Of a stretch of 64,000 nt of DNA, positions 17,164 through 25,771 are shown piece by piece; position 1 is the first letter of the stretch; each line of letters opens with the position of its first letter. The notes beneath the pieces are model-generated. The model saw nothing but the letters and a program-made list of their open reading frames with translations. It had not been told where the DNA came from and searched no databases. The stretch comes from Acidobacteriaceae bacterium (GTDB lineage Bacteria; Acidobacteriota; Terriglobia; Terriglobales; Acidobacteriaceae): the NCBI GenBank assembly GCA_025360645.1, contig JANYBT010000091.1:1-64000 (forward strand), in the 5' to 3' direction. A program made the translations under genes and the position numbers.

Positions 17164-17940
17164 ATGACCATTCATCCCACAGCCATCATTGATCCGCGGG
17201 CGAAAGTGGACGTCTCCTGTGAGGTTGGGCCGTATTGCGTGATCGGCGGCGGGGTCGAGTTGGGCGAGGGCTGCCGCCTGGAGTCGCACGTCGCGATCGA
17301 AGGTCCAACGCGAATTGGCGGCCACAACCACTTCTTTCCCTTCTGCTCGATTGGCATGGCGCCGCAGGACTTGAGCTATGGAGGCGAAGCCACGCGGCTG
17401 GAGATTGGCGACCACAACCAGATCCGCGAGTTTGTGACCATCCATCGCGGGACGGTGAAAGGCGGCGGACTGACGCGGGTGGGCAGCCACTCGCTCATCA
17501 TGGCCTACGCCCACATTGCGCATGACTGCGAGCTGCAGGATCATGTGCTGATGGCCAATGCGGCCACCCTGGCCGGGCACGTGATAGTCCAGGAATATGC
17601 GACAATCGGAGCTTTTTCGGCAGTACACCAGTTCTGCCGAGTAGGGACACATGCCTATATTGGCGGCGGAACAATCGTGACCCGCGACACCATGCCGTTT
17701 TCGAAGACGGTGGCGGAGCGCGGGACGCGGGCGTATGGCGTCAACGCGATTGGGCTGGAGCGGCGGGGGTTTTCCAAAGAGCGGATCCGTAAGTTGCATC
17801 ACGCGTACCGGGTGCTGCTTGCCTCAAAACTCAATACTACGCAAGCGTTGGGGAAGCTGAGGGAGGAGGCGGACCGGGGCGAGGATGTTGATTTGCTGAT
17901 CCGGTTTATTGAGGATTCGCAGCGGGGAGTGGTGAAATAG
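17164..17940 (+). CDS. lpxA: Acyl-[ACP]--UDP-N-acetylglucosamine O-acyltransferase
   Basis: 258-aa trimeric left-handed beta-helix acyltransferase for the first step of lipid A synthesis, moving a 3-hydroxyacyl group from ACP to the sugar 3-position of UDP-GlcNAc (or to a 3-amino group when the substrate is UDP-GlcNAc3N). Hexapeptide repeats run from MTIHPTAIIDPRAKVDVSCE through VGPYCVIGGGVELGEGC. The catalytic histidine sits in YAHIAHDCEL, and AYGVNAIGLERRGF is the classical LpxA C-terminal signature. Length equals the E. coli enzyme. It lies between fabZ and lpxI. Confidence 0.96.
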   Translation: MTIHPTAIIDPRAKVDVSCEVGPYCVIGGGVELGEGCRLESHVAIEGPTRIGGHNHFFPFCSIGMAPQDLSYGGEATRLEIGDHNQIREFVTIHRGTVKGGGLTRVGSHSLIMAYAHIAHDCELQDHVLMANAATLAGHVIVQEYATIGAFSAVHQFCRVGTHAYIGGGTIVTRDTMPFSKTVAERGTRAYGVNAIGLERRGFSKERIRKLHHAYRVLLASKLNTTQALGKLREEADRGEDVDLLIRFIEDSQRGVVK

Positions 17941-18014
17941 GCCGTCCGCATCCAGGCCCTGCTTTCCGGCAGCCAAGGCCGGGTATTGAGGGGTGATGGC
18001 GCAGTGCTAGACTT

Positions 18015-18869
18015 GTGCCCACCGTGGCATCCACCGACAAAAAACTCGGACTCATCGCCGGCAACGGCAAGTTCCCTTTCCTGGTGCTGCAGGCGGCTTG
18101 GGCGCAGGGGTATGAAGTGGTGGTGGCGGCCATTCGAGAAGAGACCTCCCCAGACATTGAAAAGAGTGGAGCAGCGGCGGTGCATTGGCTGTCGCTGGGG
18201 GAATTGTCGCGACTGATTGAGACGTTCAAGAGCGCCGGCGTGACTCATGCGGTGATGGCTGGGCAGGTCAGACATAAACAAATCTTCTCCAGCATCCGTC
18301 CGGACTGGAGGCTGGCGAAGCTACTGCTATCGTTGGGAACGCGTAACACGGATTCGTTGCTGGGAGCCATCGCGAAAGTGCTGGCGGAGGAAGGGATTGC
18401 GCTGGAGAGTTCGACGGCATTGCTGGAGCCACTGCTGGCCCGGACGGGCGTGTTGACCAAGCGGGCGCCGAGCGGACAGGAACAGAAAGATATTGCCTAT
18501 GGCCGAACCATCGCGCGGCACCTTGGGCAGTACGACATTGGACAGACGGTAGTGATCGCGGAAGCCGCATGCGTGGCGGTGGAAGCGATGGAGGGAACGG
18601 ACGCGACCATCGAGCGGGCGGGAGAGTTGATGCGGTCGCTGGCCGGCGAGACTTCCACCTTGAACCGAGCGCTGACCGTGGTCAAGGTTGCCAAACCGAA
18701 TCAAGACATGCGGTTCGATGTGCCGGTGATTGGAGTGAAGACCATCGCCGTGATGCGGAATGCAGGAGCGCTTTGCCTGGCGCTTGATGCGGGCAAGTGT
18801 TTGCTGCTGGAGGGGGACGCGATCATCGAGTGCGCGGATGAAGCTGGGATTTGTGTGGTGGCGGAGTAG
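18015..18869 (+). CDS. lpxI: UDP-2,3-diacylglucosamine pyrophosphatase LpxI
   Basis: 284-aa DUF1009/LpxI protein, the alternative to LpxH, which hydrolyses UDP-2,3-diacylglucosamine to lipid X and UMP. The N-terminal fold begins KLGLIAGNGKFPFLVLQAA. The C-terminal catalytic domain contains TDATIERAGEL, VVKVAKPNQDMRFDVPVIG and ECADEAGICVVAE, as in Caulobacter LpxI. Two in-frame GTG starts exist, at 18015 and 18024. A TGCTAGACT extended -10 just upstream makes the second at least as likely. Its place after lpxA supports the assignment. Confidence 0.93.
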   Translation: MPTVASTDKKLGLIAGNGKFPFLVLQAAWAQGYEVVVAAIREETSPDIEKSGAAAVHWLSLGELSRLIETFKSAGVTHAVMAGQVRHKQIFSSIRPDWRLAKLLLSLGTRNTDSLLGAIAKVLAEEGIALESSTALLEPLLARTGVLTKRAPSGQEQKDIAYGRTIARHLGQYDIGQTVVIAEAACVAVEAMEGTDATIERAGELMRSLAGETSTLNRALTVVKVAKPNQDMRFDVPVIGVKTIAVMRNAGALCLALDAGKCLLLEGDAIIECADEAGICVVAE

Positions 18870-18924
18870 GGGATCGGTTGCTGAATCGAACGTGGGCAGA
18901 TGGTTCTAGAGATAGGACGCAGCA

Positions 18925-19401
18925 ATGGGAAGGAAGTTGTCTGAGACGGTGCGGATCGCGGATCAATTGCAGCGCGCGATGGATGGACCCGCGTGGCATG
19001 GGCCGGCACTGAGGGAGATTTTGCGCGGAGTTGATGGGGCCGTGGCGGCGCGCCGTCCGGAGTCGGGGGCGCACTCCATCTGGGAGTTGGTGCTGCATAT
19101 TCGGGCGTGGGACTTGTATGCGTTGCGGCGGATCGGGGGCGAGGAGTGGGAACCGAGCGAAGACGAGAATTTCCCCCGCGTAGCTGAAATTTCTGAAGAA
19201 GCGTGGGCGAAGGCGCAGGCGGAATTGGCGGTAGTGCATTCGGAATTGGTGGCGGCGATGGCCAAGTTTCCCGAGGTGCGGTTGGGTGAGAAAGTGCCGG
19301 GGCGGGACCCGGACTACCACACGTTCTATTACATGCTGCATGGAGCGGTGCAGCATATGCTGTATCACGCAGGACAGATTGCAGTTTTGAAAAAGGGGTA
19401 G
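18925..19401 (+). CDS. DinB-like / DinB_2 four-helix protein
   Basis: 158-aa protein with the DinB/YfiT four-helix-bundle pattern. A first helix with the metal-ligand histidine lies in GAHSIWELVLHIRAWD, and the last helix carries two histidines in MLYHAGQIAVL. Members bind a divalent metal and include bacillithiol, mycothiol or glutathione S-transferases and DNA-damage-induced proteins of unknown activity. It ends 1 nt before the GTG of the next gene, so the two are probably co-translated, but no shared function is obvious. It sits between lpxI and the Gfo/Idh/MocA oxidoreductase. Confidence 0.8.
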   Translation: MGRKLSETVRIADQLQRAMDGPAWHGPALREILRGVDGAVAARRPESGAHSIWELVLHIRAWDLYALRRIGGEEWEPSEDENFPRVAEISEEAWAKAQAELAVVHSELVAAMAKFPEVRLGEKVPGRDPDYHTFYYMLHGAVQHMLYHAGQIAVLKKG

Positions 19402-19402
19402 T

Positions 19403-20398
19403 GTGGAAGCCATTCGGACAGCGGTGATTGGGGTGGGCGCGTTTGGGCGGAACCATGTGCGCGTCTATCACCAGCTGGAACAGCAGGGCGAGGCGGTGCA
19501 GTTGGCGGGGGTGGTGGATGCCGATCTGGAGCGCGCGCAGAGAGTAGCGTCGGAATTTGGGTCGCGCGCGTTTGCGTCGGTCGAGCAGTTGCTCGCTGAA
19601 GAAAAAGTGGATGCGGCGTCGGTGGCAGTGCCGACAATGCATCATCTGGCAACAGCCACAGCGCTGATGCAGGCTGGAGTGGATGTGCTGATCGAGAAGC
19701 CGCTGGCGACTTCGCTCGCACAGGCGGATGAATTGATTCAGGTGGCGGGGCGGCACGGAAGGGTGGCGCAAGTGGGGCACCTGGAGCGGTTCAATCCGGC
19801 GGTGCGAGCCACGCTGCCGCTAATTACGCGACCCATGTTCTTTGAAGTCCACCGGCTGAGTGTGTTTACCCCGCGGTCCCTGGACGTCGATGTGGTGCTG
19901 GATCTGATGATCCACGATTTGGACATCGTTCTGAAGTTTGTGACCTCGCCGGTGAAGGAAATCCGGGCAGTGGGGCTGCCGATTTTGTCGCCCAAAACGG
20001 ACATTGCCAATGTGCGGTTGGAGTTCGAGTCTGGGTGCGTGGCGAACTTGACGGCAAGCCGGGTTTCGACGGAACTGGTGCGGAAGCTGCGATTCTTCCA
20101 ACCCCGCCAGTATGTGTCCATCGATTATCAGCGACAGGATGTGATGGTGTTTTCCGTGGGGGACAAATTGGAGGGAGCACCATCGGTGAACCCGCAGATT
20201 GGGATGTTTAAACCACCGATCATGGCCGAGGAACCGCTGCATGCGGAACTGAAATCTTTTCTGGACGCTGTACGTCGCCGAGCCCAGCCCGAGGTTCCGC
20301 TGGAGGACGGGCGGCGGGCATTAGCGCTGGGGCTGGAGATCGTTGCGGAAATCGAAGCCCACACCAGGCATATTGCGAGTAACCTCGCGGGTTCGTAG
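19403..20398 (+). CDS. Gfo/Idh/MocA family NAD(P)-dependent oxidoreductase
   Basis: 331-aa sugar dehydrogenase. The N-terminal Rossmann domain begins AVIGVGAFGRNHVRVYHQLE, and the conserved family motif with catalytic lysine is DVLIEKPLATSLAQADEL. The C-terminal alpha/beta substrate domain includes GHLERFNPAVRATLPLI and DLMIHDLDIVLKFV. In several bacteria a homologue, GnnA, oxidises UDP-GlcNAc at C3 so that an aminotransferase (GnnB) can make the amide-linked LpxA substrate UDP-GlcNAc3N. The position just after lpxA-lpxI fits that role, but no gnnB-like aminotransferase is in the window. The GTG start is coupled to the preceding stop. Confidence 0.85.
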   Translation: MEAIRTAVIGVGAFGRNHVRVYHQLEQQGEAVQLAGVVDADLERAQRVASEFGSRAFASVEQLLAEEKVDAASVAVPTMHHLATATALMQAGVDVLIEKPLATSLAQADELIQVAGRHGRVAQVGHLERFNPAVRATLPLITRPMFFEVHRLSVFTPRSLDVDVVLDLMIHDLDIVLKFVTSPVKEIRAVGLPILSPKTDIANVRLEFESGCVANLTASRVSTELVRKLRFFQPRQYVSIDYQRQDVMVFSVGDKLEGAPSVNPQIGMFKPPIMAEEPLHAELKSFLDAVRRRAQPEVPLEDGRRALALGLEIVAEIEAHTRHIASNLAGS

Positions 20399-20543
20399 CC
20401 GCAGCGGGAAGGCGCTCGCTTTCGCCATTCGGCGGAAAAGATGCGAAAATAACAGTGTGCGGGGTAACCGGCGCGTCCCCCTGTTTGCAAAGATTTGTGT
20501 CAGGCGGGGAGCGGTCGTGCCTCATTGCATCTAACTGTTGTCG

Positions 20544-21635
20544 ATGTCCACCGCTCAAATTCCGCCACCGGGAACCCTCCCGCCCGAGGTCGCCTCGGAC
20601 GCGGCCCAGTTCGCCCGGTTGCAATCCCCAATTCACGTAACCGCGGAAGAAGTTCCCAGCCTGCTGCTTCACATGCAGGACGAGCTTTCGCGCTCGCGCA
20701 AGCGCGAGGCACTATGGCTGTCGGTTATCTTGCACCTGGTAATTGTGATGACGCTGGTGAACTCGGACAAGCTGGCGCGATTGCTGCCTGGGTACACGAT
20801 TGTGGCGATGTCGCCTGCGGACCTGACCCGGCAAAAGGATTTGACATATCTGGAGCTGCCTCCCGATGAGCAAGCGGTGACCAAGCGTCCGAAAACGGAC
20901 GTGATTTCAGACAAAGACCGCATCGCATCCAGCAAGAAGCCACAGTTGGACCGGCAAGAGTTGAAGAAAATCCTGGATGCATCGCGTCCGGGCAGGCCGG
21001 GGCCGCAGGCACCTACCGGGCAGCAAGCTCCGGAGTCGCCTCCCCCTGGGGCGCAGCAGGCGGCCGCGGGCAGTTCGCCTCCGACTCAGGATCCCGCTCC
21101 AAACCAAACTGCACAAATGCAGGCGCCACCTGCGGAGAGACCGCGACCGAGCTTCGGCGGGGGATTGTCGGCGGGCTCGGCGATTGAGCAAGCGGCACGA
21201 GCGTCGGTGGCCAACCGCGGCGGATTCAGTAGTGGTGGAAACGGCGGAGAGTACGGCTTGTCGCAGCGCGGAGGATTTAAAGCGGCGTCGGGCGCAGAGA
21301 TCATCACCGACACGCGGGGCGTGGACTTCGGGCCTTACCTGGCCCGGGTGAAAGAAGTGGTGAAGAGCAACTGGTACAACATCATTCCCGAGTCGGCGCG
21401 GCCGCCCATCCTGAAGAAAGGGAAAGTGGCGATCCGTTTCTTCATCATGAAAGATGGAAGCGTGGCCAGCATGCAGTGGGAGGGAAGCTCGGGAGACGTG
21501 TCCCTGGACCGCGCGGCATGGGGAGCGATTACGGCATCTCATCCCTTCCCGCCACTCCCCAAGGAGTTCAGCGGAGACTATCTGGGGCTGCGGTTCCACT
21601 TTTACTACAACCCGGATGTGGGAGAGTTGCAGTAG
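20544..21635 (+). CDS. TonB-like energy-transducing protein
   Basis: 363-aa inner-membrane-anchored periplasmic protein resembling TonB/TolA. A cytoplasmic N-terminus of about 60 residues precedes a hydrophobic segment around LWLSVILHLVIVMTLVNSD. A proline/glutamine-rich periplasmic spacer (residues ~145-215) and a glycine-rich stretch follow. The C-terminal TonB/TolA_C-like domain begins GPYLARVKEVVKSNWYNIIP and includes KVAIRFFIMKDGSVASMQWE. The ATG at 20544 is taken rather than the TTG six bases earlier. It could energise the large TonB-dependent receptor at 52 kb, but no exbB or exbD is adjacent. Confidence 0.82.
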   Translation: MSTAQIPPPGTLPPEVASDAAQFARLQSPIHVTAEEVPSLLLHMQDELSRSRKREALWLSVILHLVIVMTLVNSDKLARLLPGYTIVAMSPADLTRQKDLTYLELPPDEQAVTKRPKTDVISDKDRIASSKKPQLDRQELKKILDASRPGRPGPQAPTGQQAPESPPPGAQQAAAGSSPPTQDPAPNQTAQMQAPPAERPRPSFGGGLSAGSAIEQAARASVANRGGFSSGGNGGEYGLSQRGGFKAASGAEIITDTRGVDFGPYLARVKEVVKSNWYNIIPESARPPILKKGKVAIRFFIMKDGSVASMQWEGSSGDVSLDRAAWGAITASHPFPPLPKEFSGDYLGLRFHFYYNPDVGELQ

Positions 21636-21679
21636 AGAAGTCCAGGTTTTGAACCTGCAACCGGCGCTACAATAGTGGC

Positions 21680-21847
21680 GTGGCTGATCTCATCAGGCCC
21701 GAAGACCCACACCAGGCAGGACCACCTCATTCCCACCGCCACCACATCTATGCGGCGGAAGCCACGGGATTGCTCATCATCGCGGTGGTGCTGCTGGTTC
21801 TCACTCTGATTCGATACTGGGAAAATATTAGCTGGAGCCTGCACTAG
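21680..21847 (+). CDS. Small His-rich single-pass membrane protein
   Basis: 55-aa reading frame starting at GTG. The hydrophilic N-terminus has six histidines (PEDPHQAGPPHSHRHHIYAA), followed by one membrane helix GLLIIAVVLLVLTLIRYW and a short tail ending in SWSLH. A TACAAT -10 box ends 6 nt before the GTG, suggesting its own leaderless promoter. The stop is 12 nt from the likely miaA start. I do not recognise the family. The clean hydrophobicity pattern, promoter and tight fit between genes support a real gene. Confidence 0.62.
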   Translation: MADLIRPEDPHQAGPPHSHRHHIYAAEATGLLIIAVVLLVLTLIRYWENISWSLH

Positions 21848-21859
21848 TTGGAGGCCAGC

Positions 21860-22792
21860 GTGGATCCGCTGTTGCTGGTGGTGCTGGGCCCGACGGCGAG
21901 TGGAAAAACTGCCCTCGCGCTGCGGTTGGCGCAGGAATTTGGCGGCGAAATCGTGAGTTGCGATTCCGTAGCCATGTATCGCGAGTTTGAGATTGGCACG
22001 GCGAAACCGTCGCAGGCAGAGCGAAGGCTGATTCCGCATCATTTGATTGACGTGGTGGAACCGACGGCCCAGGTCACGGCGGGCGAGTACGCGAGACAAG
22101 CGCGGGCAGCGATTGAGCAGATCGATCGTCGGGATAAGGTCTCGATTGTGGCCGGGGGCACAGGACTTTACATGAGGGCGCTGCTAGAGGGGCTGTTCCC
22201 GGGCCCGAATCGCTCGGAGGATTTGCGGGAACGGTTGAGGGGGCGGGCAGCAGAACTGGGACCCGCGTACCTGCACCGTGTGCTGAGGCGAATGGATCGC
22301 GAGGCCGCGACCAGAATTCATGCCAACGATACGGCAAAAGTAATTCGCGCGATCGAGGTGTGCCTGGCATCGCGGCAGAAGTTAAGTGCGATGTGGGAAA
22401 AAGGGCGTGACGCTCTGGTAGGATTTCGCATTCTGCGGTTGGGGTTGGATCCGGAGCGGGCGCAGTTGTATGAGCGGATCAACCAACGGGCCCGCCTGAT
22501 GTTTGAGGCCGGGCTGGTAGCCGAGACGCGAGGAATCGTCGAGAAATATGGGCCGGCAGCATGGCCACTGTCGTCGCTCGGGTACAAGCAGGCGGTGCAG
22601 GTGCTAAGGGGTGACATAAGCGAAGCAGCTGCACTGGCGGAGGCGCAACAGGCCCACCGGAATTACGCCAAGCGGCAGATGACATGGTTCCGCAAGGAAC
22701 CGGAAGTCCATTGGCTTAGAGGTTTCGGGGATGAGGTGGTGGCGCAGGCAGTGGAGATCGTTTCGAGTCGTTACGGCCAGGAACTTGAGTGA
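21860..22792 (+). CDS. miaA: tRNA dimethylallyltransferase
   Basis: 310-aa enzyme that adds the dimethylallyl group to N6 of adenosine 37 in tRNAs reading UNN codons. The P-loop LGPTASGKTALALRLAQEF is at the N-terminus, followed by the conserved EIVSCDSVAMYREFEIGTAK, HHLIDVV and VAGGTGLYMRALLEGLFPGP. The C-terminal swinging domain contains SLGYKQAVQVLRG and YAKRQMTWFRKE. The GTG at 21860 is favoured over the in-frame TTG at 21848 because a GGAGG Shine-Dalgarno (21850-21854) lies 5 nt before it. Length is normal for the family. Confidence 0.96.
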   Translation: MDPLLLVVLGPTASGKTALALRLAQEFGGEIVSCDSVAMYREFEIGTAKPSQAERRLIPHHLIDVVEPTAQVTAGEYARQARAAIEQIDRRDKVSIVAGGTGLYMRALLEGLFPGPNRSEDLRERLRGRAAELGPAYLHRVLRRMDREAATRIHANDTAKVIRAIEVCLASRQKLSAMWEKGRDALVGFRILRLGLDPERAQLYERINQRARLMFEAGLVAETRGIVEKYGPAAWPLSSLGYKQAVQVLRGDISEAAALAEAQQAHRNYAKRQMTWFRKEPEVHWLRGFGDEVVAQAVEIVSSRYGQELE

Positions 22793-22810
22793 TCTGGTAT
22801 GGTTTTTGAC

Positions 22811-24694
22811 ATGCGCCGCGCCGTTATTCTGATCGTCTTACTGGCCGCCAGCCTGACTTTTGCCCGGGAACGATACTCCACGGCGGGGCAAATTCGTTTG
22901 GATAACTCGGGGCGAAAATGGGCGCAGAAGACCCTGCGCAAGCTGACCCTGGAGGAAAAAGTTGGGCAGTTGTTCATGATCTGGGTGAGGGCAAGGTTTG
23001 TGAACACGAATGACCCCACCTATTTGCAACTACTCGATTCGATTCGCAAGTATCACGTTGGGTCGCTGGCGATGACGGTGGACGTGGACAGCGGGTTGTT
23101 GCAGAAGAACCAGCCTTATGAGGCGGCAGCGCTGCTGAACCACTTGCAGAGTGAATCGGTGCTGCCGCTGCTGGTTGCGGCGGACTTTGAGCGCGGCGTT
23201 TCGATGCGGCTGAATGGTACGACGGTGTTTCCTCATGCCATGGCGTTTGGGGCCGCCGGGAAACTAGAGTACGCGGAAGCGTTTGGGCGCATCACGGGCG
23301 TGGAGGCCCGCGCGATCGGGGTGCACTGGAACTTTTTTCCCGATGCGGACGTGAATTCCAACCCGGCGAATCCGATCATCAACACGCGGTCCTTCGGGGA
23401 GGATCCGCAGCAAGTGGCGGACCTGGTGGCGGCCTACATCAAGGGGGCGCACCAAGCGGGCATGTTGACCACAGCGAAGCATTTTCCGGGACATGGCGAC
23501 ACGGACAGCGATTCCCACCTGGGAGTGGCGCGAGTGAATGGAGATATGGCGCACCTGGAGCGCGTCGAGCTCCCGCCGTTTCAGCGGGCGATCGCTGCCG
23601 GGGTGGATGCGGTAATGGTGGCGCATGTGACAGCGCCAGCGTTGGAGCCAGACCCCAATCGAGTGGCGACAACCTCAGCGGCGGTGGTGACGGACCTGTT
23701 GAAGCACAAGCTGGGATTCCAAGGCCTGGTGGTAACCGATGCACTGGACATGGCGGGATTGACCCGGCTGTACGCTCCCAACGTCGGGCGGGCCGCGGTG
23801 GATGCGTTCAAAGCGGGGAACGATTTGTTGATCATTCCCGCGGACCTGGATGCGTCCTACAAGGCAATGGTGGCGGCGGTGCAGAGTGGCGAGATTTCGC
23901 AGGCGCGGCTGGACGAGTCGGTGTTGAAGGTGCTGAATCTGAAAGCCTCACTTGACCTGCAGAAGGCGCGGCTGGTCGATCTGGGCCGCTTAGACCAACT
24001 GGTAGCAACACCGGCGAATATAGCCGTTGGGCAGAAAGTGGCGGAGGAAGCGCTGACCCTGGTGCGAGACAATGGCAAGGTCCTGCCGCTGCGGGCTGCG
24101 GGAACTTTTCCGGTGGGGCTTCCGTATCAAGCTAGTGTAGAGGTGCGCAACCGGCTGGTGGTGGTGGTGTTTGCGGAGGATGTCCGGAGCGAGTCGGGGC
24201 GAGTGCTGGAGCGCTGGATTCGAGCGAGGGCTCCAGATGTGCACGTGTTCTACACCGATCTGCGACTGGCGGCGGCGATGTCAGAGGAAATACTGAAGGC
24301 GGCAGACGAGGCGGAGGCGGTGGTCGCGGCGTTGTACATTGCGCCCACCGCGGGAAGAGCGATTCAAGTGGGCAATGAGTTGAAGAACTCGGTGGGCATG
24401 GCGGACGCGGCGGGCGCGCTGCTGCAAAGGCTGTTGGATCACGCGGCGTCGAAGACGGTCGTGGCGGCCATGGGAAACCCATATCTGGCAGAGGACTTCC
24501 CTGCGGTACAAACGTATTTCTGCGCGTTCTCCAACACCAGCGTGTCGGAGATCGCGGCCGCCAAAGCGCTGTTTGGCGGCGTTCCATTTAACGGGCATCT
24601 GCCCGTAACCATTCCGGGGGTGGCCCAGCGAGGGGCTGGATTCGAGCATCCGAAACAAGTTCAATCAGGAGGTATTTCCAGTGCGCATCCGTAA
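22811..24694 (+). CDS. Secreted GH3 beta-N-acetylhexosaminidase (NagZ-like) with C-terminal domain
   Basis: About 627-aa glycoside hydrolase family 3 enzyme. A signal peptide (MRRAVILIVLLAASLTFARE) implies export, unlike cytoplasmic NagZ. The catalytic TIM barrel carries LTLEEKVGQLFMIWV, NFFPDADVNSNPANPIINTR, the NagZ His/Asp loop in KHFPGHGDTDSDSHLGVARV, and the nucleophile aspartate in LVVTDALDMAGL. A second domain of about 220 residues (~400-627) corresponds to the GH3 C-terminal domain. Likely substrates are GlcNAc-containing peptidoglycan or chitin fragments. An alternative ATG lies 12 nt upstream. Its 3' end overlaps the next gene by 14 nt. Confidence 0.9.
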   Translation: MRRAVILIVLLAASLTFARERYSTAGQIRLDNSGRKWAQKTLRKLTLEEKVGQLFMIWVRARFVNTNDPTYLQLLDSIRKYHVGSLAMTVDVDSGLLQKNQPYEAAALLNHLQSESVLPLLVAADFERGVSMRLNGTTVFPHAMAFGAAGKLEYAEAFGRITGVEARAIGVHWNFFPDADVNSNPANPIINTRSFGEDPQQVADLVAAYIKGAHQAGMLTTAKHFPGHGDTDSDSHLGVARVNGDMAHLERVELPPFQRAIAAGVDAVMVAHVTAPALEPDPNRVATTSAAVVTDLLKHKLGFQGLVVTDALDMAGLTRLYAPNVGRAAVDAFKAGNDLLIIPADLDASYKAMVAAVQSGEISQARLDESVLKVLNLKASLDLQKARLVDLGRLDQLVATPANIAVGQKVAEEALTLVRDNGKVLPLRAAGTFPVGLPYQASVEVRNRLVVVVFAEDVRSESGRVLERWIRARAPDVHVFYTDLRLAAAMSEEILKAADEAEAVVAALYIAPTAGRAIQVGNELKNSVGMADAAGALLQRLLDHAASKTVVAAMGNPYLAEDFPAVQTYFCAFSNTSVSEIAAAKALFGGVPFNGHLPVTIPGVAQRGAGFEHPKQVQSGGISSAHP

Positions 24695-25268
24695 TTTGCA
24701 ATTGCTTTCGCTGGGGTTGATGGCTCCGCTTTTTCTAGGCGGCTGTTCAATGAACATCAACAAAGACAAGACCGCCGATGGTAAGAAGAGGGTGGATATC
24801 GAAACTCCCATGGGCAGTTTGCACGTGAGCGATCAGGCGGACGTGAAGGATACCGGCCTCAGCGTTTATCCCGGCGCAACGCCAAAGCCGAAAGACGACA
24901 GCGACGAGGAGAAGAGCGCGAACGTCAACATTTCCGGTCCAGGATTTGCGTTGAAGGTGGTAGCGGCGGAGTTTGAGAGCGATGCGGCACCAGACAAGAT
25001 TCTGACCTACTACAAGAACGAACTGAAGAAATACGGAAACGTGCTGGAGTGCCACGGACACTGGCAAGGCGGCGGCAACGCCAACATCCACAGCGGCAAG
25101 GATGAGTCGAAGCCGGTGAGCTGCGAGAGCAACGACAATGGGAAATCGGTCGAACTGAAAGTCGGGACCGAGGGGAACCAACACATCGTGGCGGTCGAAC
25201 CCAAAGAAGGCAAGACCAACTTTGCGTTGGTATACGTGAAGATCCACGGCAAAGACGCAGAGATTTAG
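24681..25268 (+). CDS. Putative outer-membrane/periplasmic lipoprotein
   Basis: 195-aa protein beginning with a lipoprotein signal; the lipobox FLGGC places the lipidated cysteine at residue 22. The mature part is hydrophilic and charged, with an acidic stretch DDSDEEKSANV and a segment KILTYYKNELKKYGNVLECH typical of small acidobacterial lipoproteins of unknown function. The GTG start overlaps the GH3 gene by 14 nt and has a textbook AGGAGGT (24667-24673) inside the upstream gene, so translation is independent but the mRNA is probably shared. It ends in a 4-bp convergent overlap with ybaK. No function is assigned. Confidence 0.8.
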   Translation: MRIRNLQLLSLGLMAPLFLGGCSMNINKDKTADGKKRVDIETPMGSLHVSDQADVKDTGLSVYPGATPKPKDDSDEEKSANVNISGPGFALKVVAAEFESDAAPDKILTYYKNELKKYGNVLECHGHWQGGGNANIHSGKDESKPVSCESNDNGKSVELKVGTEGNQHIVAVEPKEGKTNFALVYVKIHGKDAEI

Positions 25269-25762
25269 TGGCTACCGGACGACGGTTTGGGATGCGCCAG
25301 CAGGGCAACGGCCGCTTTGGTAGCGGCCAGGTAATCCGCAGGAGCAAGCAGAATCTGCAGGCCGCGCGTCCCGGCTGACACCGACACTACGTCGAATAGT
25401 TCGAGGGTTTCGTCCACGAACACCGGGTAGTCTTTATTTCCTGCCATGGCCGTGACGCCGCCGCGGACGTAGCCCGTGAGTGCCTGCAACTCTTTCACTG
25501 GAACCAGCTGAATCTTGCGGTTGCCGGAGGCCGCAGCCATGGCCTTCAGGTCAAGTTCCGAGTCTCCTGGAATCACGGCGATGCAAATGCCGTTGCGGTC
25601 GCCGCGAGCGACCAGGGTCTTAAATACCTGCTGCGGGAGAAGGCCGATCTTGGCCGCGACGCGCTCCGCCGCTAAATCCTCGAGATCCACCTCGTACTCG
25701 CGTAGCTCGTAGCCAATGCCAAGCTGATCCAGCAGGCGGACGGCGTTGGTCTTGCTGGGCAC
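25265..25762 (-). CDS. ybaK: Cys-tRNA(Pro)/tRNA(Cys) deacylase YbaK/EbsC
   Basis: 165-aa trans-editing protein that hydrolyses Cys-tRNA(Pro) and related mischarged tRNAs. It shows the YbaK/ProX INS-like fold with QQVFKTLVARGD (catalytic lysine region), IAVIPGDSELDLKAMA, TGYVRGGVTAMAG and the C-terminal SAGTRGLQILLAPADYL. Length is typical. The GTG start lies 9 nt past the coaE stop, and a TAGAAT overlaps that stop codon, so it may be read with coaE or from its own leaderless start. Confidence 0.93.
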   Translation of the reverse strand: MPSKTNAVRLLDQLGIGYELREYEVDLEDLAAERVAAKIGLLPQQVFKTLVARGDRNGICIAVIPGDSELDLKAMAAASGNRKIQLVPVKELQALTGYVRGGVTAMAGNKDYPVFVDETLELFDVVSVSAGTRGLQILLAPADYLAATKAAVALLAHPKPSSGSH

Positions 25763-25771
25763 GGTTCGATT

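Noticed and set aside
17967-17983. Hairpin CCGGC/GCCGG after lpxA as a terminator
   Set aside because: Stem only 5 bp and no T-run follows; lpxI probably continues the transcript or has its own -10 box.
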